A DNA stretch of 64,000 bases from Syngnathus acus (Eukaryota > Chordata > Actinopteri > Syngnathiformes > Syngnathidae): contig NC_051089.1 of the NCBI RefSeq assembly GCF_901709675.1, positions 12,194,476-12,258,475 on the forward strand, written 5' to 3'. The notes below the pieces were generated by a model. It did no database searches and was not told the origin of the DNA. It saw nothing but the letters and a program-made list of their open reading frames with translations. Of this stretch, positions 1 to 12,900 are shown in pieces; position 1 is the first letter of the stretch, and each line of letters begins with the position of its first letter. The position numbers and the translations under genes are program-made.

Positions 1-2421
1 CAAAATCTGTTTCCCATCTTACTTTCTACAGTAACATCTGTAATTCAATCAAGAGGACTGAGGAGTGTTTGCTCCACAATTGAGTTTCGAAGATAAATGT
101 GCCACAAGCAGGAAAATGAGTGATGGCCATCCAGGTTTTCTCGGACTTTATTCCTTAAAACTGAAGGTACAAAAACAATGTCAAACCAGTGTTCGTGATT
201 GTTTTTTTTTAAATCTCCAACATGCATTGGGCTTTGCGTGTTGCTTCTTATACGACGTAACGCAGTATTATTCCGATTAATGCCGCGAGAGAACACCATG
301 ACAATAGCAGCGACACATACACACATGCAAAATGGGTCAGCCAAGATATGATTTTAGCAACATCAACATGGGAGGTATAAACTGTGCTCGTGCTTGGAGG
401 CAAGAACCTCAAATGCACATTGGTGTGAATGAGCGTGCGATACGTCAGGGAGAACAACGTTGACGTCGTTTCAAACCTCCCGGCGCAAAACAAAGCTGAT
501 TGTCTCAATGAGGAGTTGGTGGTTTGGACGTGAGCTCGGAAACATTCGAGTGAACCACCTGCTGAGTGGGAATACATCAGTCAGGTTTGCACTGTAAACG
601 CCAGACAAAAGCGAGACTCCACTGAGGACATCCGAGATGACGATACAAGCCCATGTTAGAACTGTGACTTCTGACAAATTGGATGAATTTGCATGGTCAC
701 ACATCAATGGATAAGAGTTTTTTTTTTTTTTTCCAGCACAGTTACAAGCTGTTCTTCTGTACTTACTGCTGATGCTAAACAATATTTTCTTCATTATGAC
801 ACATGCATAATAAACGCAGAATGCCTCCAAAATATGTCAGAGTGGAAGATAAAAGAACTAATTTGAGAAAGTCCTTGGGTTTAAAAAAAAAAAAGTAGGC
901 AAACCCTTTTGAATGATCTGGATTTCTGCATAAATTGATTATAAAATGCGATTTGATCTTCATTTGAGTGACGACAGTGTATTTAAAAAGTTGCAAGAAC
1001 CAAATTTTTTATGCAACTGAGGTTTTATTTAACTTTCCTTCACCTTGATTCAGTGTGTGAATCAGCTCATCAAGCAAGCGAGAAGGCTCCGTTTTTCCAA
1101 CCATCAAGCACAGTGATCCCGCACAACAGCAACGAAGGCAGTGGGTCACAGAGGCCATCTTAATCGCTACGCAAGAGGACGTGAGAAGTCTCCAGTGTGG
1201 CACAGCATGGCAGCAGATGGCCTCCCAGGCCACAACCATCTGGCAGAGACTTCCAATCCGCCTTCAGCCTGTCTTCTTTCATTTACCCATGATTCCTAAA
1301 CACTAAGCGGTGCAGCCACTTTCCTTCTACACCTTCTCGGGTTGCTTACTGACCAGACAGAGAAGGCGTACTGAGATTAGGATTATAGTCTGCTCTCCAG
1401 GCGCGGTAGCGAGAGACCCAGTGCCACGTCACGTGTGAGACTAATCAATGAGTGTTTAGCCTTTCGATGTCAGTCTCTAGCCAGCCAGATTATCATCTAT
1501 CCCTGTGTTAGCGCTGCTCCCAGCAGGACTTACTTTAAATAGCAATACGCGGCTTGCATTTCTGTGGGTGCCTGTCAAAGGAATAGCTAAGGTTTATTCC
1601 CGAATACAAGGCAGTAAAAGTGTCCAACCTGAAAGGTACTGCAGATGTATTTTAAACGTTACGCTCTCATCATCAAGATGTATACATTTCTCCTGTCTTG
1701 AATCTGATTGTGTGATTAAATTGTTTTACTTTACTGACAAGTGACACTGAATTGTAAATTACACATGGGGATCAAATCAATACTAATGCGTCAAGGTCAG
1801 GAGGGCAGCAAAAGGTCACATGACGTCTGCGATTGTTAATCTATAACCACATTTAGTAACAAACGGGCCAAAGGGGCAAAACACTGACAACCAAAAAAGA
1901 AGAAAAGAAGAAATTAAAGTGGTGACACTACAAAAACCACCATCACTGGCACGGGGTCACTTATTTACACTACCTATTTCATTTCAGGTACCATTCCTAA
2001 AGATGTGAGGCCAACAACTTTTAACAGTTTAGGCTATGCAGTTTTGCAAGCCTACCCCTTGCCCAAGGCTTGCCAAACTGACATCGGAGCAGCATTGCAA
2101 AATTAGCATCTTTCTATCCTTGACTGCAATTCAGTGGGAGTTTGAGCTTCTTGTTGAGCTTCAAAATCTTGAAGTCTTTGAAGATTGGTAAACAAGTGAA
2201 ATTGGTATGGTTAAAGCTTTATCACTCTGACGCAACGGCTAAATAAAGCTTATGTTCAGGCTCAGTTCCACTGCGGCCCACTAGATAACTGTTCCCTGGC
2301 TTACGCGTGAACGCCTATTCTAGAGGTTCTCATCATGGAAAGACCTCTTGCTGCTCCAATGTCAATTGATGAGCCAGAGGCAAGAGAATTATATCACTAA
2401 CAAAATTGCAAATGCTGACGG

Positions 2422-2422
2422 C

Positions 2423-2474
<52 letters not shown>
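2422..2474. repeat. TCTA tetranucleotide microsatellite
   Basis: About thirteen uninterrupted ATCT units followed by a C-rich boundary. It may be the grown-out tail of a fish SINE, because the SINE-like copy at 39,346-39,590 also ends in a TCTA tail. Confidence 0.95.
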
Positions 2475-3744
2475 CCCCACACACTCACACATTAACTACA
2501 TGATGGTTTTCTGTCCATTTTTTAAGATCGAGATTTTGCATTCATATTGTCCTTGACATTGAATTGTGGTTCTAAAGAATGTAAAGAAATAGTTTGGCCT
2601 GACCAGACGTCTTGAGATGTCAACGACATGCTGGCAGTGAGTGAACGTAGGCGAGCGCGGCGTCACTATGTTGGCGACATGAGCTGAGACACTCACTCAG
2701 CTGCAGATGTATAGGGGGCAGTTTCATGACAGCACTGTGGATGACATTTCAAAGCATTTGGGTGAATACGCAGACCTCAAGTGAAGGAGTCACGACTGTG
2801 GGACTCGCTTTGGAAAATATGTGTGTTCTGGGAAAACAGGTCGTGCGGCATTCCCTTGACATTACTGGAGCCAGTCTCAGTCTCTTTCAGGGTTTCCCCA
2901 GAAAACTCGCTGAACGTGATGGTAGAGAAGCCAACTCGGTTTCATGGTGGCTGGGCTGCATTTGGAAATTCACTTGGACGCAGCATTCTGTTTTTAGTGC
3001 ATGCTCGGAGCCCATTTCCAAACGTACCCTTCATTTTAGCCAGTGTACTGCATTTATTTCCATTAGTTATTGGTTGGCCTGTCACGATAAATCTTTTGGG
3101 ATGTTACAGTATATTCACCCAGAAACCATCATGGTCATTTTTTTTTATTAAATGCACCCGATATACTGATGATAGAGCTATAAAAATGAGTGTGCATCCT
3201 TTTTGAGAGGAGTTATCTTTCGATTTTCAATGATATGGAACATTTGCATTGAAGTGTAGAACAATAAAATACATTGTATGAATAAAGATAAATTCGATGA
3301 AATAAAGATTTCGGCAACATATTAACAGTACATACACCACATCAAGTACTATTAAGCCAGGTTTTTCCTGCACAAGAGGAAACCCTGCATTTTACTCTAA
3401 CTGCCCAATTGCGACCCATTACTGGCATTTGAAAAACACACTTCTATGTATTATTGTATTTTTTTTTTCTCAATTCAAGGAAGAATTTATATTCATATGC
3501 CCATAAACAGTACTCTTACACAGTCAAAACATTAGGAACATCTCAGTAAGACACAGTGCAGTTCTATACCAATGCCAAAGTACAGTACGAACAATGACAA
3601 TAAACATTGCTATTTGGACACATTCCAGGATGTCAGTTGACTTCTGATTTGTTTGGATTTAGAACAGATTTTTCAAACAGATAAGATATCAAACACTTGT
3701 TAATGTTTTGTCAATCATAACTCTCAGGTTTGCAGCTATGTCAA

Positions 3745-4015
3745 ACGTGTCGCCTCAAATAAATGCAAATGTGTATATTAAATTGATATCCATCTTAGGG
3801 TACATGCACTAACTAGTACACTCTGTCTTCACTAGTAAGACAAAAAGGACAATAATTAGGGTGACAACTTTAGTTGGACAACTACTAGTGAGGCAAACGC
3901 GACGACCGGGAATTTCGGCCGTAGTAGTCTTAACTAGAGCAGCATAGTAGTTTAGTAGTCAAGTTTTATTGCACACTAGCGGGGAAATAGTGGAATAAAC
4001 ATGACTAGTAAACCA
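3745..4015. repeat. ACTAGT-rich dispersed repeat, copy 1
   Basis: The stretch is dense in ACTAGT/CTAGTA motifs. An 18-base core at 3,783-3,800 recurs with one mismatch at 46,009-46,026 (opposite orientation), and the 46,009 copy in turn matches 38,907-38,924 with one mismatch. This supports a dispersed repeat. Class unknown; terminal inverted repeats were not identified for this copy. Confidence 0.55.
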
Positions 4016-4530
4016 GTCATTCTATTATTGTGCCCGAGTAATTCTGCAAGTCTATTAAATTGTCTCTCTTGAGAGGACAAAGCCAACTAATACAGGACCT
4101 TGACCTATCAATTCTGAATATAATGTAAGTGTATAAATCCAAATTGATAGCCAGTATCGATTTGGACCGCTGTTGGTCCAGAGACAGCATAAGCGAAAAT
4201 AGTAATCGAGTGCACCGTGGGTGTCCACAGCGACCTCCACACTTAATTGCAACACGCACGCACTCCCCGTGGGCAGAGCTGAATGACACAATTACCCCAA
4301 AAGCACATAACGTGTTATCGGAATTTCTGGTAAATCCACATTATAAATCTGCTTCAGTGGTGAAACATATTTTTATTCGCTATTTGGGGGTCACAGATGT
4401 AAAGTGAGGGAATTGCTAAAAATGATCATGCTGTGGTGCATTATCTTCACACCAATGAGGGAAATCGAAGGGAAGGTATTTTGAAAATGGGAGCAAGTGT
4501 CACAGTAAATCTGGATTGTAGCGTACTCAC

Positions 4531-4700
4531 CCCATTGTAACGCGGAGATATTCCGGATTCGTTGGCTGCGTGCGCTATGCCGTGGCGCGAGGCGAACGCG
4601 AATCAAAGTCCACGATCTTCAGAGTTGAATGTTGTTCCCCTTCGAACAAGTGCCGTTGTCGCTTGTAGAAGAAAATCGCTGAGCACTTGTTTCTTTCGTG
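4531..4700 (-). CDS. homer2: Putative homer2 first exon (start codon plus two bases)
   Basis: On the minus strand an ATG at 4,535-4,533 is followed by GG and then a strong splice donor, GTGAGT, at 4,530-4,525. Homer-family genes are remembered to have a first exon that codes only for the first residues (Met-Gly) before a very large intron. The GC-richer upstream sequence (about 4,536-4,700) would be 5' UTR. The position fits human synteny, where HOMER2 lies head to head with RAMAC. Homer proteins are EVH1-domain postsynaptic scaffolds that bind group 1 mGluR and Shank. The EVH1-coding exons are outside the window. The exon 5' end is a guess. Alternative: a non-coding exon of another transcript. 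The call is an inference from five coding bases, a donor and synteny. Confidence 0.42.
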
Positions 4701-5503
4701 GTGTTGGAGGTTTCGCAAAGCTCTGTCTCCTGTTAACCAAGTTGTCACCTGCTGTGTTCACCCTCGTCACCTCCAAATTAAAAAACTCAAATAAAACAAG
4801 ATAGAAAACGTTCACCTCGATGCTCTCTTCAAAATGATCGCTGAATTAGTGGAGTTAATGTTGGCGTTTACCTGCCCGACTTTTGTTCCTCCTCCCCCCC
4901 AGTGAGTGGGCTTGAGTTCTACACGCGACACGCAACAGCAGCAGCAGCGACACGGAGCGGTTTACACCTGCTCACACGCCCACACTTTTTTTTGGGTGGT
5001 GGTGGGAGGGGGCGAACATAGCGCTCGAAAAGCTAGTGTTAAAGTAACAAATATCTTTTCAAGTATTTGAGTAATAACTTTATTATTTATATTTACTTTT
5101 AAAAATATTTGTGACCAATATAAATGCAAACAGATGCATTCGTTTTCTTGGAGGGGTAACCTCCAGATAGTAAGGATTGACTTCACAGTTCCTCAAAAAT
5201 AAATAAAAGATAGGACTGAATAATCTACATTTTTATTTTAGTTTAGTTTTTTAAATGCGAAGACTTCGTGAATCCGTGTGTGCCGAATTGCGAGTATGCC
5301 TTTTCCACTGGGGGCGCTGCAGGAATGATTACTTGCACACATAAGCTTATATTTTTTGTGCTTTGTCCTAAAATAAAATATCTTTCCTTAATTTCACTCT
5401 GTTCTCTTTGTATTTACATATATCATTTTGGTCTAGCAACATTTTAAAGTAATCTCGAAATAAAGTTGATTTGCATAGAATTGAGTGGCGTTGCGCACAA
5501 TAA

Positions 5504-5539
5504 CCCCCCCCCCCCCCCCACACACACACACACACACGC
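5504..5539. repeat. Poly-C run followed by CA dinucleotide repeat
   Basis: About sixteen C residues run directly into a CA repeat, in the spacer between the putative homer2 exon 1 and the ramac 5' exon. Such tracts are assembly-error prone. Confidence 0.95.
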
Positions 5540-5799
5540 ACAATTTGCTGGTCAAACACATGCATTGTTCACAATTAATGCTTTAACGGGCGGCGACATG
5601 ATTAGTTTGCTTCTCTCAGGCACTTACATGACTTCCAGTGAGTGCTTGTCAGTTTCCAACAGAAAAAAAAATCTTTGAACTATTTAAATATATAGTCAAG
5701 GGTATATGTGCCACCCATGGGCATTAGTCACTCGACGTGTTTCACGTTGTTTTTAGCGTATTTCCTTTGGAAGTAACGTTTTTTTTCCTCATCCAAGTT

Positions 5800-5951
5800 G
5801 CAGGTGATCGCTGTCAAACAATTGCACGTGCGTGTGCTCCGGATCCTTTGGTATTCGTTTTGTTGTTTCCAGTCGGGACATTTTTAGCGTCGTACTATTT
5901 GTGTTGTGGACTCGTAGGGCTCCGTAGTGTGCTGTTTCGTAGTGTCCTCAG
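5800..5951 (+). other. ramac: Putative ramac non-coding first exon
   Basis: A TCAG/GTATGT donor at 5,951/5,952 lies upstream of the ramac coding exon, whose own acceptor (TTTCAG) is immediately before the start codon at 6,312. A spliced 5' UTR exon is therefore expected, and this is the best donor in the right place. The 5' boundary is not defined by the sequence. Confidence 0.45.
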
Positions 5952-6311
5952 GTATGTTTTCAAGAAGTATTGCCAATAACTACTAGGTTGTTAGTTACTG
6001 ATTTGTTGTTAACAGGTTTGACGAATATTAAGCTGCATTTTGTCACCTTGTTGTTATGCTAGCTTTGTTGTTGAGGCTATCTACATTGCGCACACAGCCA
6101 GAGGCTAAATCTAACGCTTGTAAACAATCATGGTTAAAGCATTTATTCCACGAACAATATGGATTAATTCACCGTTTGTATCCTGGATTTATTTTCTGTA
6201 ATTGTTCATTATCAAACATGTAGACGATCTTTAACGAAAAGTATATACGTATATCTTTTTTTACAGTAATCGCCTTTGCCTCATGTTAACCAGAGTTTCA
6301 TTCATTTCAGA

Positions 6312-6918
6312 ATGAGCGAAACTACAGAAAAACCTCAAAGTTACGAGGAGATGTTCGCTAACAGGTTTTCTTCCGAGGACCAAGAATACCAGCAGTACGT
6401 GACCAGGCCAGCTGATCCGCCGCCTATCGTGGAGGACTGGAGAGGTCGTGGGGGAGGAAACCATCAAGGAAGAGATAGAAGGTAGAGTTGGTCAATATAC
6501 CAATATATATAATTAAACTTGTAAGTCAAGGCATCATCGTTAGAAATATTTCTGATGTGAAATTATAATCATTATGGTTAGCTGTAAATGTTCTAAATGA
6601 TTCCAATATAACAATTCAGCACTTTTTAAAATTAAGATCATAGCTTTTTACTTGCATTGCTGATTAGAAAAAAATAGTTGGATGCAAGTTCCAAGTTGTA
6701 AAGAGCAGTTGTTGATTTGTTTGCCTCCCTGTAGGTACCAGGACCGTCAAGGAGGTCGTGGCTCGGGAGAAGGCCAAGGTTGGAGGGGTGATCACCCTGG
6801 AAGAGGAAGGCATCAGAGGCAGCACCACGACCGATATAGGGAGCATGATCGTGGGTCTCAGTCAAACTCCTATCAGGGAAGCGACTCACATTACAAAAAG
6901 TCTTATGACAGATATTGA
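6312..6918 (+). CDS. ramac: RAMAC, RNA guanine-7 methyltransferase activating subunit
   Basis: Two coding exons, 6,312-6,481 and 6,735-6,918, join in frame (AGAAG/GTAGAG donor, CTGTAG acceptor) to give 117 aa; the human protein is 118 aa. The N-terminus reads MSETTEKPQSYEEMFANRF, then a DQEYQQYV segment and PPPIVEDW. This acidic block is the part of RAMAC (FAM103A1/RAM) that binds and activates the mRNA cap methyltransferase RNMT. The second half is Gly/Arg/Gln-rich and ends in Tyr-rich KKSYDRY; in this family it binds RNA. RAMAC acts in the nucleus on cap guanine N7 methylation. The start is chosen because the exon acceptor sits one base before the ATG and the N-terminus matches the family. 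A poly(A) signal follows at 7,241. Confidence 0.92.
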
Positions 6919-7240
6919 TCTCAATCATCAGGATTTCATTATTTGTATATGTAGCAATGATGTACCTGTTACTTTCTTTTTTGACGTCTGACCAGTCTCA
7001 CAGTGTCAAGAATGTTTGTTTTCATCATGAGTTTATGGCATAGATTTGACTCATTTAAAAAGAAGTAGGAACATTTAAACAAGTACAGCAATAGGAAGGG
7101 GGAATACTAGGCCTGTTAATACGTGTGAGTTAGACATTTTACTGAAAACTGTAAGTGTACTGTTTCAATGAAATGAAGTATGTGGCTTCATGTGTGCTGT
7201 CTGTCAAGCTTGTTGAAGCTACTCACTACAGATCGTGATG

Positions 7241-7246
7241 AATAAA
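7241..7246 (+). terminator. Poly(A) signal for ramac
   Basis: AATAAA about 320 bases after the ramac stop codon, followed by T/G-rich sequence (TGACTTGATTCTTG), as expected for a cleavage site. Confidence 0.6.
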
Positions 7247-7259
7247 GTGGTGACTTGAT

Positions 7260-9968
7260 TCTTGAGTTAAAAGCCATCGCTTCTGTGATTTTCACTAATT
7301 TATTTATTAGAGCTTTGTGGTGTGAGGCTTTTTTTTTTTTTTTACGTGCCTGGCTTGCACTCTTTCAAGTTGCGGTGATTCTCCCATCCAGACTTGTGAC
7401 ATAGCCGCCGTGCATGACCTGGAAGTTTATGTGCATTCCTCAAGAGGTGTGATGAGGTGAAGTGGTGGTTTTGCCTTCCTCATCTTGGACGTTGCGACAC
7501 ACCTTCCTACATGAAGGAAGTCCAACTTGTGACCCCATCCAATGTCCATTACATTTTAATTAGCACGTCGTTAATGCATTATGCGAGGTGGCGAGCGCAC
7601 ACAATGAAAAACAGTCGAGAGAGCGGCGACAGTAGCGAAAGGAGCCATGACAATCCCCTCGGCCTATCTGGCAGCCTGTCAGACTCGGTGCGCTCTGTTT
7701 GGGATGATGCAAAGTGACAGCCATGGAGACAGTGTGCTGGGGGCCATGTCCTCGGTGGAGACTACAATCATCAGTCTCGTCCAAAGTCATACACAGACAC
7801 ACACGCAAAACACACACCCCGTATGCAGCCCCTGCAGCACTCTGCGACCTACATCTGGTGTTGGAAAGTGCAGGGGGGTAAGGTTGGCCCAGGCCAGTCC
7901 AGCGTTCATACAGCATGTAATACATGTGAATAGAAAAGTAGTGGCGCTCTGCTCTCTCCACTGAAATAAACGCCCCACAGCCTCCTAAAGAAAATGTATA
8001 GCAGTGAATAGAATTGTAAGGATATACACTCATGCATACTCCGGAACTTAAGAGGATGTATTTTATTCCTTTGCTCGTTCGACTGCACAGTCTGCACTGT
8101 AAGTTAATCATGCAAGATGGTCAGGTCATCCGTGTAAAGACAGTGGCTCTCTGCTTGTTAGTCTGATTATATCTAGCGGGGACATGCAGAATACGCACAC
8201 TATATGGGCCATTCCCGAATGGGCAGTATTTTCTAATTTGGGGTTGTTTTTGGAAAATACAGATATTACTGGTTACGTGGCTCAGGCAGAGCGGTTCGTT
8301 CAGAAACCAGAGTGTCGGTGATTTGAACCCAAGTCTGTCTGGGTCACGTGTCATTGTGTCCTTGGGCAAGACATTTCACACACTTTGCCTCCTGGTCGTC
8401 ATTGTAAATGAGAAAATGTTCTCAAATGACTTACCAGGTAAAAACGAATATGTGCCCGTGCCAGTCATCTGAAATTTCATCTATGACACCTATGCATGTG
8501 TGACTTAGATTACATGTTAATAAATGAGAAGGCTTCACAAGTTATTCACCAGCTCCAGGGCCATTCCTGCTGCTAATCACACAGCCTCATATGTACAGTA
8601 TGGTCATGTGTTAATTAGTTAGCAGTCAGTCCTACATCATTAAAATAGAGATTGCATAACTTCCACCAGCTGGACATGCGTACACGGGCAACGTGTTCCT
8701 GCATATCCATGTTGCTTTGACGTGGGCTGGAAAGAAGTGCACCCTCACACCTAGAACATTTTGTACATGCAGTACAGTACATTAAATAAGATGGGCTCCA
8801 TATCAAATTTAGCAGAAGCACAGTCTGTTGAATGATACATGTATGTGACACAGAAACTTTCGCACTAAAAAAATAATAAAATCAAATAAATCTGATTACA
8901 ATATGCCCATCCATTATCTTAAGCGCAGGCCTCTACCTTACCATTTCCATAAAAGGGGATTTCAATTTGCTCACCCAATTAGTATTCAGTAGGGAGCTAT
9001 GAATTTGTATTATGTGGCCACAAAATAGTATTTTGTGACATTTAGATTGTTTCCACAATAATAATTTAAAAAAGTTCCATGTGCCACTGAGAATTCTCAA
9101 TTTCGGGATGTCAGGTAGTCAAGGTTTCATTTTTAGAAAAATTGAATAAAACTGTTCCAAATAGCCAGTTGAATGGGTTTGGAAAGTGATGGGGGGGTTA
9201 AAAATCAACTATGTCAGATTTTAAGTTGGATTATTTTATACTGAGTCTTGCCTGCTAATTGAGCTAATTTATAAATTGATTTTTTTTTCTTTTTAAATAT
9301 ACAGCATCATTATCTGTTGATAATGTAGCCGAGAGCAATCTCATTGTGAGTTACACTTTACAATTCTCTTTTCCAAGTCTGTAATATAAAAAGAAGCTGT
9401 TCTTTTAATTTCAAAGAAGTGCCAAGCAAACGCGTATGAATTACAACAGGTAACAACAAAATCACATAACGCACACCGAGTTGGCGGAATCACTATGTAG
9501 CATGTACTGACAACAAACTTGAGTACATTTGCATTCGCTGCATCCATCAGGAAAGATTTTTGTTGTTGTTTGAGCATTTACTGAAAATCCTTCACAGCCA
9601 GCTTTAGGTCTACAATAACTAGTATTTGGAACCTAAGCTGAATATCAGAATAAATGCTCTGGTGACAACTGATGGTTGACTGAAGTTAGAGTCAAACAAG
9701 ACTCAGGAGAACAAATAACTTGGGGGAGAACAGTCACTCGTTTGCATCCAACCAATTCCGATGGAGGACATATGCTTTGTCTGATTACTTACATATTTAC
9801 ATCTAATAACAATGAAACAAAAACTGGCTTTGATTTTTCTTTTTAACAGCTGCTTGGAACAATCCTTGTGTCGGTGAATTTTGCCATGAAACAAACTGCC
9901 ACTCTGTGTTCATTCCCAGAGATTGTGAAGCACAAAACTCAAGCCACGTGAAGTCTTCTCACGTCAAT
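7260..9968. other. ramac-btbd1 tail-to-tail spacer
   Basis: No coding exon recognised. In human, C15orf40 lies between these two genes; I saw no matching exon on either strand. A tRNA-derived SINE remnant is present at about 8,271-8,445 and a short AC repeat at about 7,790-7,815. The rest holds only AT-rich sequence and short spurious open frames. Both flanking 3' UTRs must lie partly here; the btbd1 poly(A) site was not located. Confidence 0.6.
8271..8445 (+). mobile_element. Degenerate tRNA-derived SINE remnant
   Basis: Starts with a tRNA-like A-box region (GTGGCTCAGGCAGAGCGG) and has a decayed B-box (TGATTTGAACCC) about 40 bases later. It then carries the phrase TGTCCTTGGGCAAGACA, familiar from fish SINE bodies. 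No clear target duplications were seen. Confidence 0.6.
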
Positions 9969-12900
9969 CTATGTATAGTAGATGATCTCTGGTATCTGTC
10001 CGTCTTCTACCGAGGTACCGTTATTGTTTCCGGGGGATTTGAAAAAGACAAATGTTGTCTTAGTCCCTGTCGCTGACTCCTGGGTGACTTTCTTCAACCC
10101 CTTCGTGCCACAGTGGGAGTCGGGTCCCTACATCGAAAATGAGCAAGCGTGATGAATCCGCACCGAATGTTTGCTGGTTGAAAGTTGATGTTTGAAAGCC
10201 ATCTCACCTTTAAGGTTGCACATGCAGTATAGCTGACGTTAGGAAGAATTTCCACAGGCTCTGTGAACATTACACGGAAGGTGTTTGATGTGCCGTCACA
10301 ACTGAATCCTGTGTCGGTCTGGCCCACGGTCAGGTGTTTGTCACTCTCCATTATCTAGAAAACCCAAAAATAAACAACGGAAAGGTGCGTTTGCAGCGAA
10401 TGACAGATGATAAGGTCCCCCCCAAATGCCAGTGAAAAGGCCATTTTGCAAATGCCAAAATGTGAATATGCACTGTAGTGCAACAAGTTATGGATCCAAT
10501 TTGCTGGCTGGTTGCTGTCTAGGGTTAAATTTCCATGGCAAATGAAGCAGGGGGGCTTTGAGAAATATTCCCAATTCGACACTTTCCATGAGAATTAAAA
10601 GGGAATTGTTCATGATACTTTTCTCAATTTCATGAGCTGCATACCTAAAACTCTCACCTACTTTACCGTAAAAGGGTTGGGCATATTCATCTATTAAGAA
10701 TTCATTTCTGGAATCGACTGAGACAAAATAGAAAGCACGACTTGGTAAGAGCTAGTGGATTCAATCACTGTGAGTTTGTGGTAAATACCTACCAATATTT
10801 TAATTGTCTATTGTGTATGAACTATTGTCAAACCAAAGCTGGTAAATGGCGGGCTACCTGTGTAGCAATGAATATGACATTTAATTAGCATTAACTCACC
10901 CGGCGAGAACGCACTTGACATTTTATTGAATTGTCAACAGGGCTCTTTTATGACTGGATTAGTTGTGTGTGTCAAAGGGGAGTGTTGCATTGCGAGTTAT
11001 TTAGGTCACTATGTAATGCATACATCTCATACTGACAATTCTAGCGCCCACATTGACGGAAAGCTTCCAGCTCCATTTTTAATGACGTTACTCCAGCTGC
11101 ATCATGTTGCAGATACGGCAGCAGTTACCTGTATGTTGACCTGATAGTCTGTGTGTCCATGGATGGAACCATAAAGACCAAAACCCACGATGGATATTCG
11201 TCTACTGACGTTGAATCTACATAAGAAGACGACGAGAAATATAGTTTTTTGTATGAAGCTGGCATTTATTAGGACAACCGCGTTGTCACCTCACCTGATT
11301 CTGTCACTGGTACCGCTGTAGCCCCATCGACTCTCGACATGCTGAAATCTATTAATGGTGCATTCTTCACCGCGAACGTGGCAACGCGATCGGTCATTGT
11401 TGCTGGGCCGTGGTGTTGGGTTTGCTGTCAAGTGTAAAAACAGATTTCCTCACTCGCCACTTGTTGCATAAGAAAGAATATCAAATAAATTACTAAATTG
11501 GCTTTGTCAAGGTATCATAAAGTTCTACATGACACATGGGCCCAAAACAGTGGCCGGTATGTACTTCTCTTACCCGTAGGAAACGTCTCCGCACTCATGA
11601 GCGGGAAGCGGATGAGCTGTAGGGCTGTTCCCAATACCTTCTGTTTGTTCTCAGAGGTTGCCGGAAGCCGTTGTCTGCTGCACTCAGCTTCAGCCCAGTG
11701 TGCCACAGCCTCAAAGAGACGGTTTTCCCTGATGTTTAACGTGTCTCTTTCAAGGACTGTGCATAGAGTTTCTACAGCACACAAAACAATCACCAAGTCA
11801 GTTATGAAAATGGTACTTTCGTCGAAGGCTCGCTTACCAAGGTCAATATTAGTGAAGCCCTCTGTATTTACCGCCTCTGCAGTGCTTCTGTCTATGGTGT
11901 CCAAACAGAGGCTGGCAATCTGAGGGACATCAAATAACCTCGCCTGTGAACACAAGAACATTATACATTCTTTACTATGATCTTTTCGGATAAATCAAAA
12001 TTGCAAAATCATGATACTGCTTTTAATCATTTGCCATGTCGATTCTTTTAAAATTTCAATTTAAGCATTTAGGAACAATTTGCCCTGTGACTGACTGGAG
12101 ACCAACACTAAAAAATAAATTTCCAAATGCAGTCATGCATGGCAGCATAATGTTAATGTTAAAGATGCACTTTGAAGCGTTTCCATGTGGTGAGTGCAGA
12201 AAGTGAAAGCATGAACCTGTGTGAGAAACATGAATGCGTTGTCTGCTTTCAGATGTTTGCTCACAAACTCCACACAGTGAGTAGCCAGAGCAGGGACAGC
12301 GTATTTCTTGGCTGCATTCAGAGTGGACATCACCGTCTCTGGAGTGATATGAGCGTCATCTGAATACAGGAACCTGTGCAAAAGAACACTTTACAATGAT
12401 CAATGTGCACCAACGTCTCACAAAAAAAAAAAAGAAGACAAAAACCATTTTAATTTAAATGAGTTAGTCGATTGTTTCACCCTTGCACGGAATTTGAATT
12501 AGTTAAAGGGACTATTTTTTTTAGTATGAAAAAAAAATATCTGGAAGGATTTCAACGCCTTAAATTTAACATCTTTAACTCAAATTCAAACTCAGTTGGC
12601 AAAAAGTGTGTACTTCCTGTCAGGCATTATTTGCTCCCTATCTATATCTGAAGGACACCTGAATGTCTTTGAGAACAAATCAAGGACGGACTGGAGTAGT
12701 GAGACAACAGATGTTTTCTGTCGATTACAAAGTGGAACCTCAAGCACTAAACACGAAGGTAGCCTATGACACCACTTAGAACACTCTCCTTTAATGCGGT
12801 CACAGGCCCATTAATACCCGGCACAGTTGGACCAAAGTGAGAACTTGAAAGGCCATTCTCATGACTCCCGCATTAGAACTCGTGAACAACATGCGGCTTC

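Larger units (their letters stand above)
1..4530 (-). other. Probable homer2 intron 1 (no exon seen)
   Basis: No convincing coding exon was found on either strand. Open frames of up to about 140 codons here (for example 2,726-3,206) have no recognisable family features and overlap each other in different frames. If the short exon at 4,531 is homer2 exon 1, this stretch is the start of its large first intron. It contains a TCTA microsatellite (2,422-2,474) and an ACTAGT-rich dispersed repeat (about 3,745-4,015), annotated separately. The assignment rests on synteny and the exon 1 signature, not on coding similarity inside this stretch. Confidence 0.4.

Noticed and set aside
7560-8111. 183-codon minus-strand open frame downstream of ramac
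   Set aside because: Cys- and Ser-rich without family features; overlaps an AC repeat and other open frames; no splice or start context.
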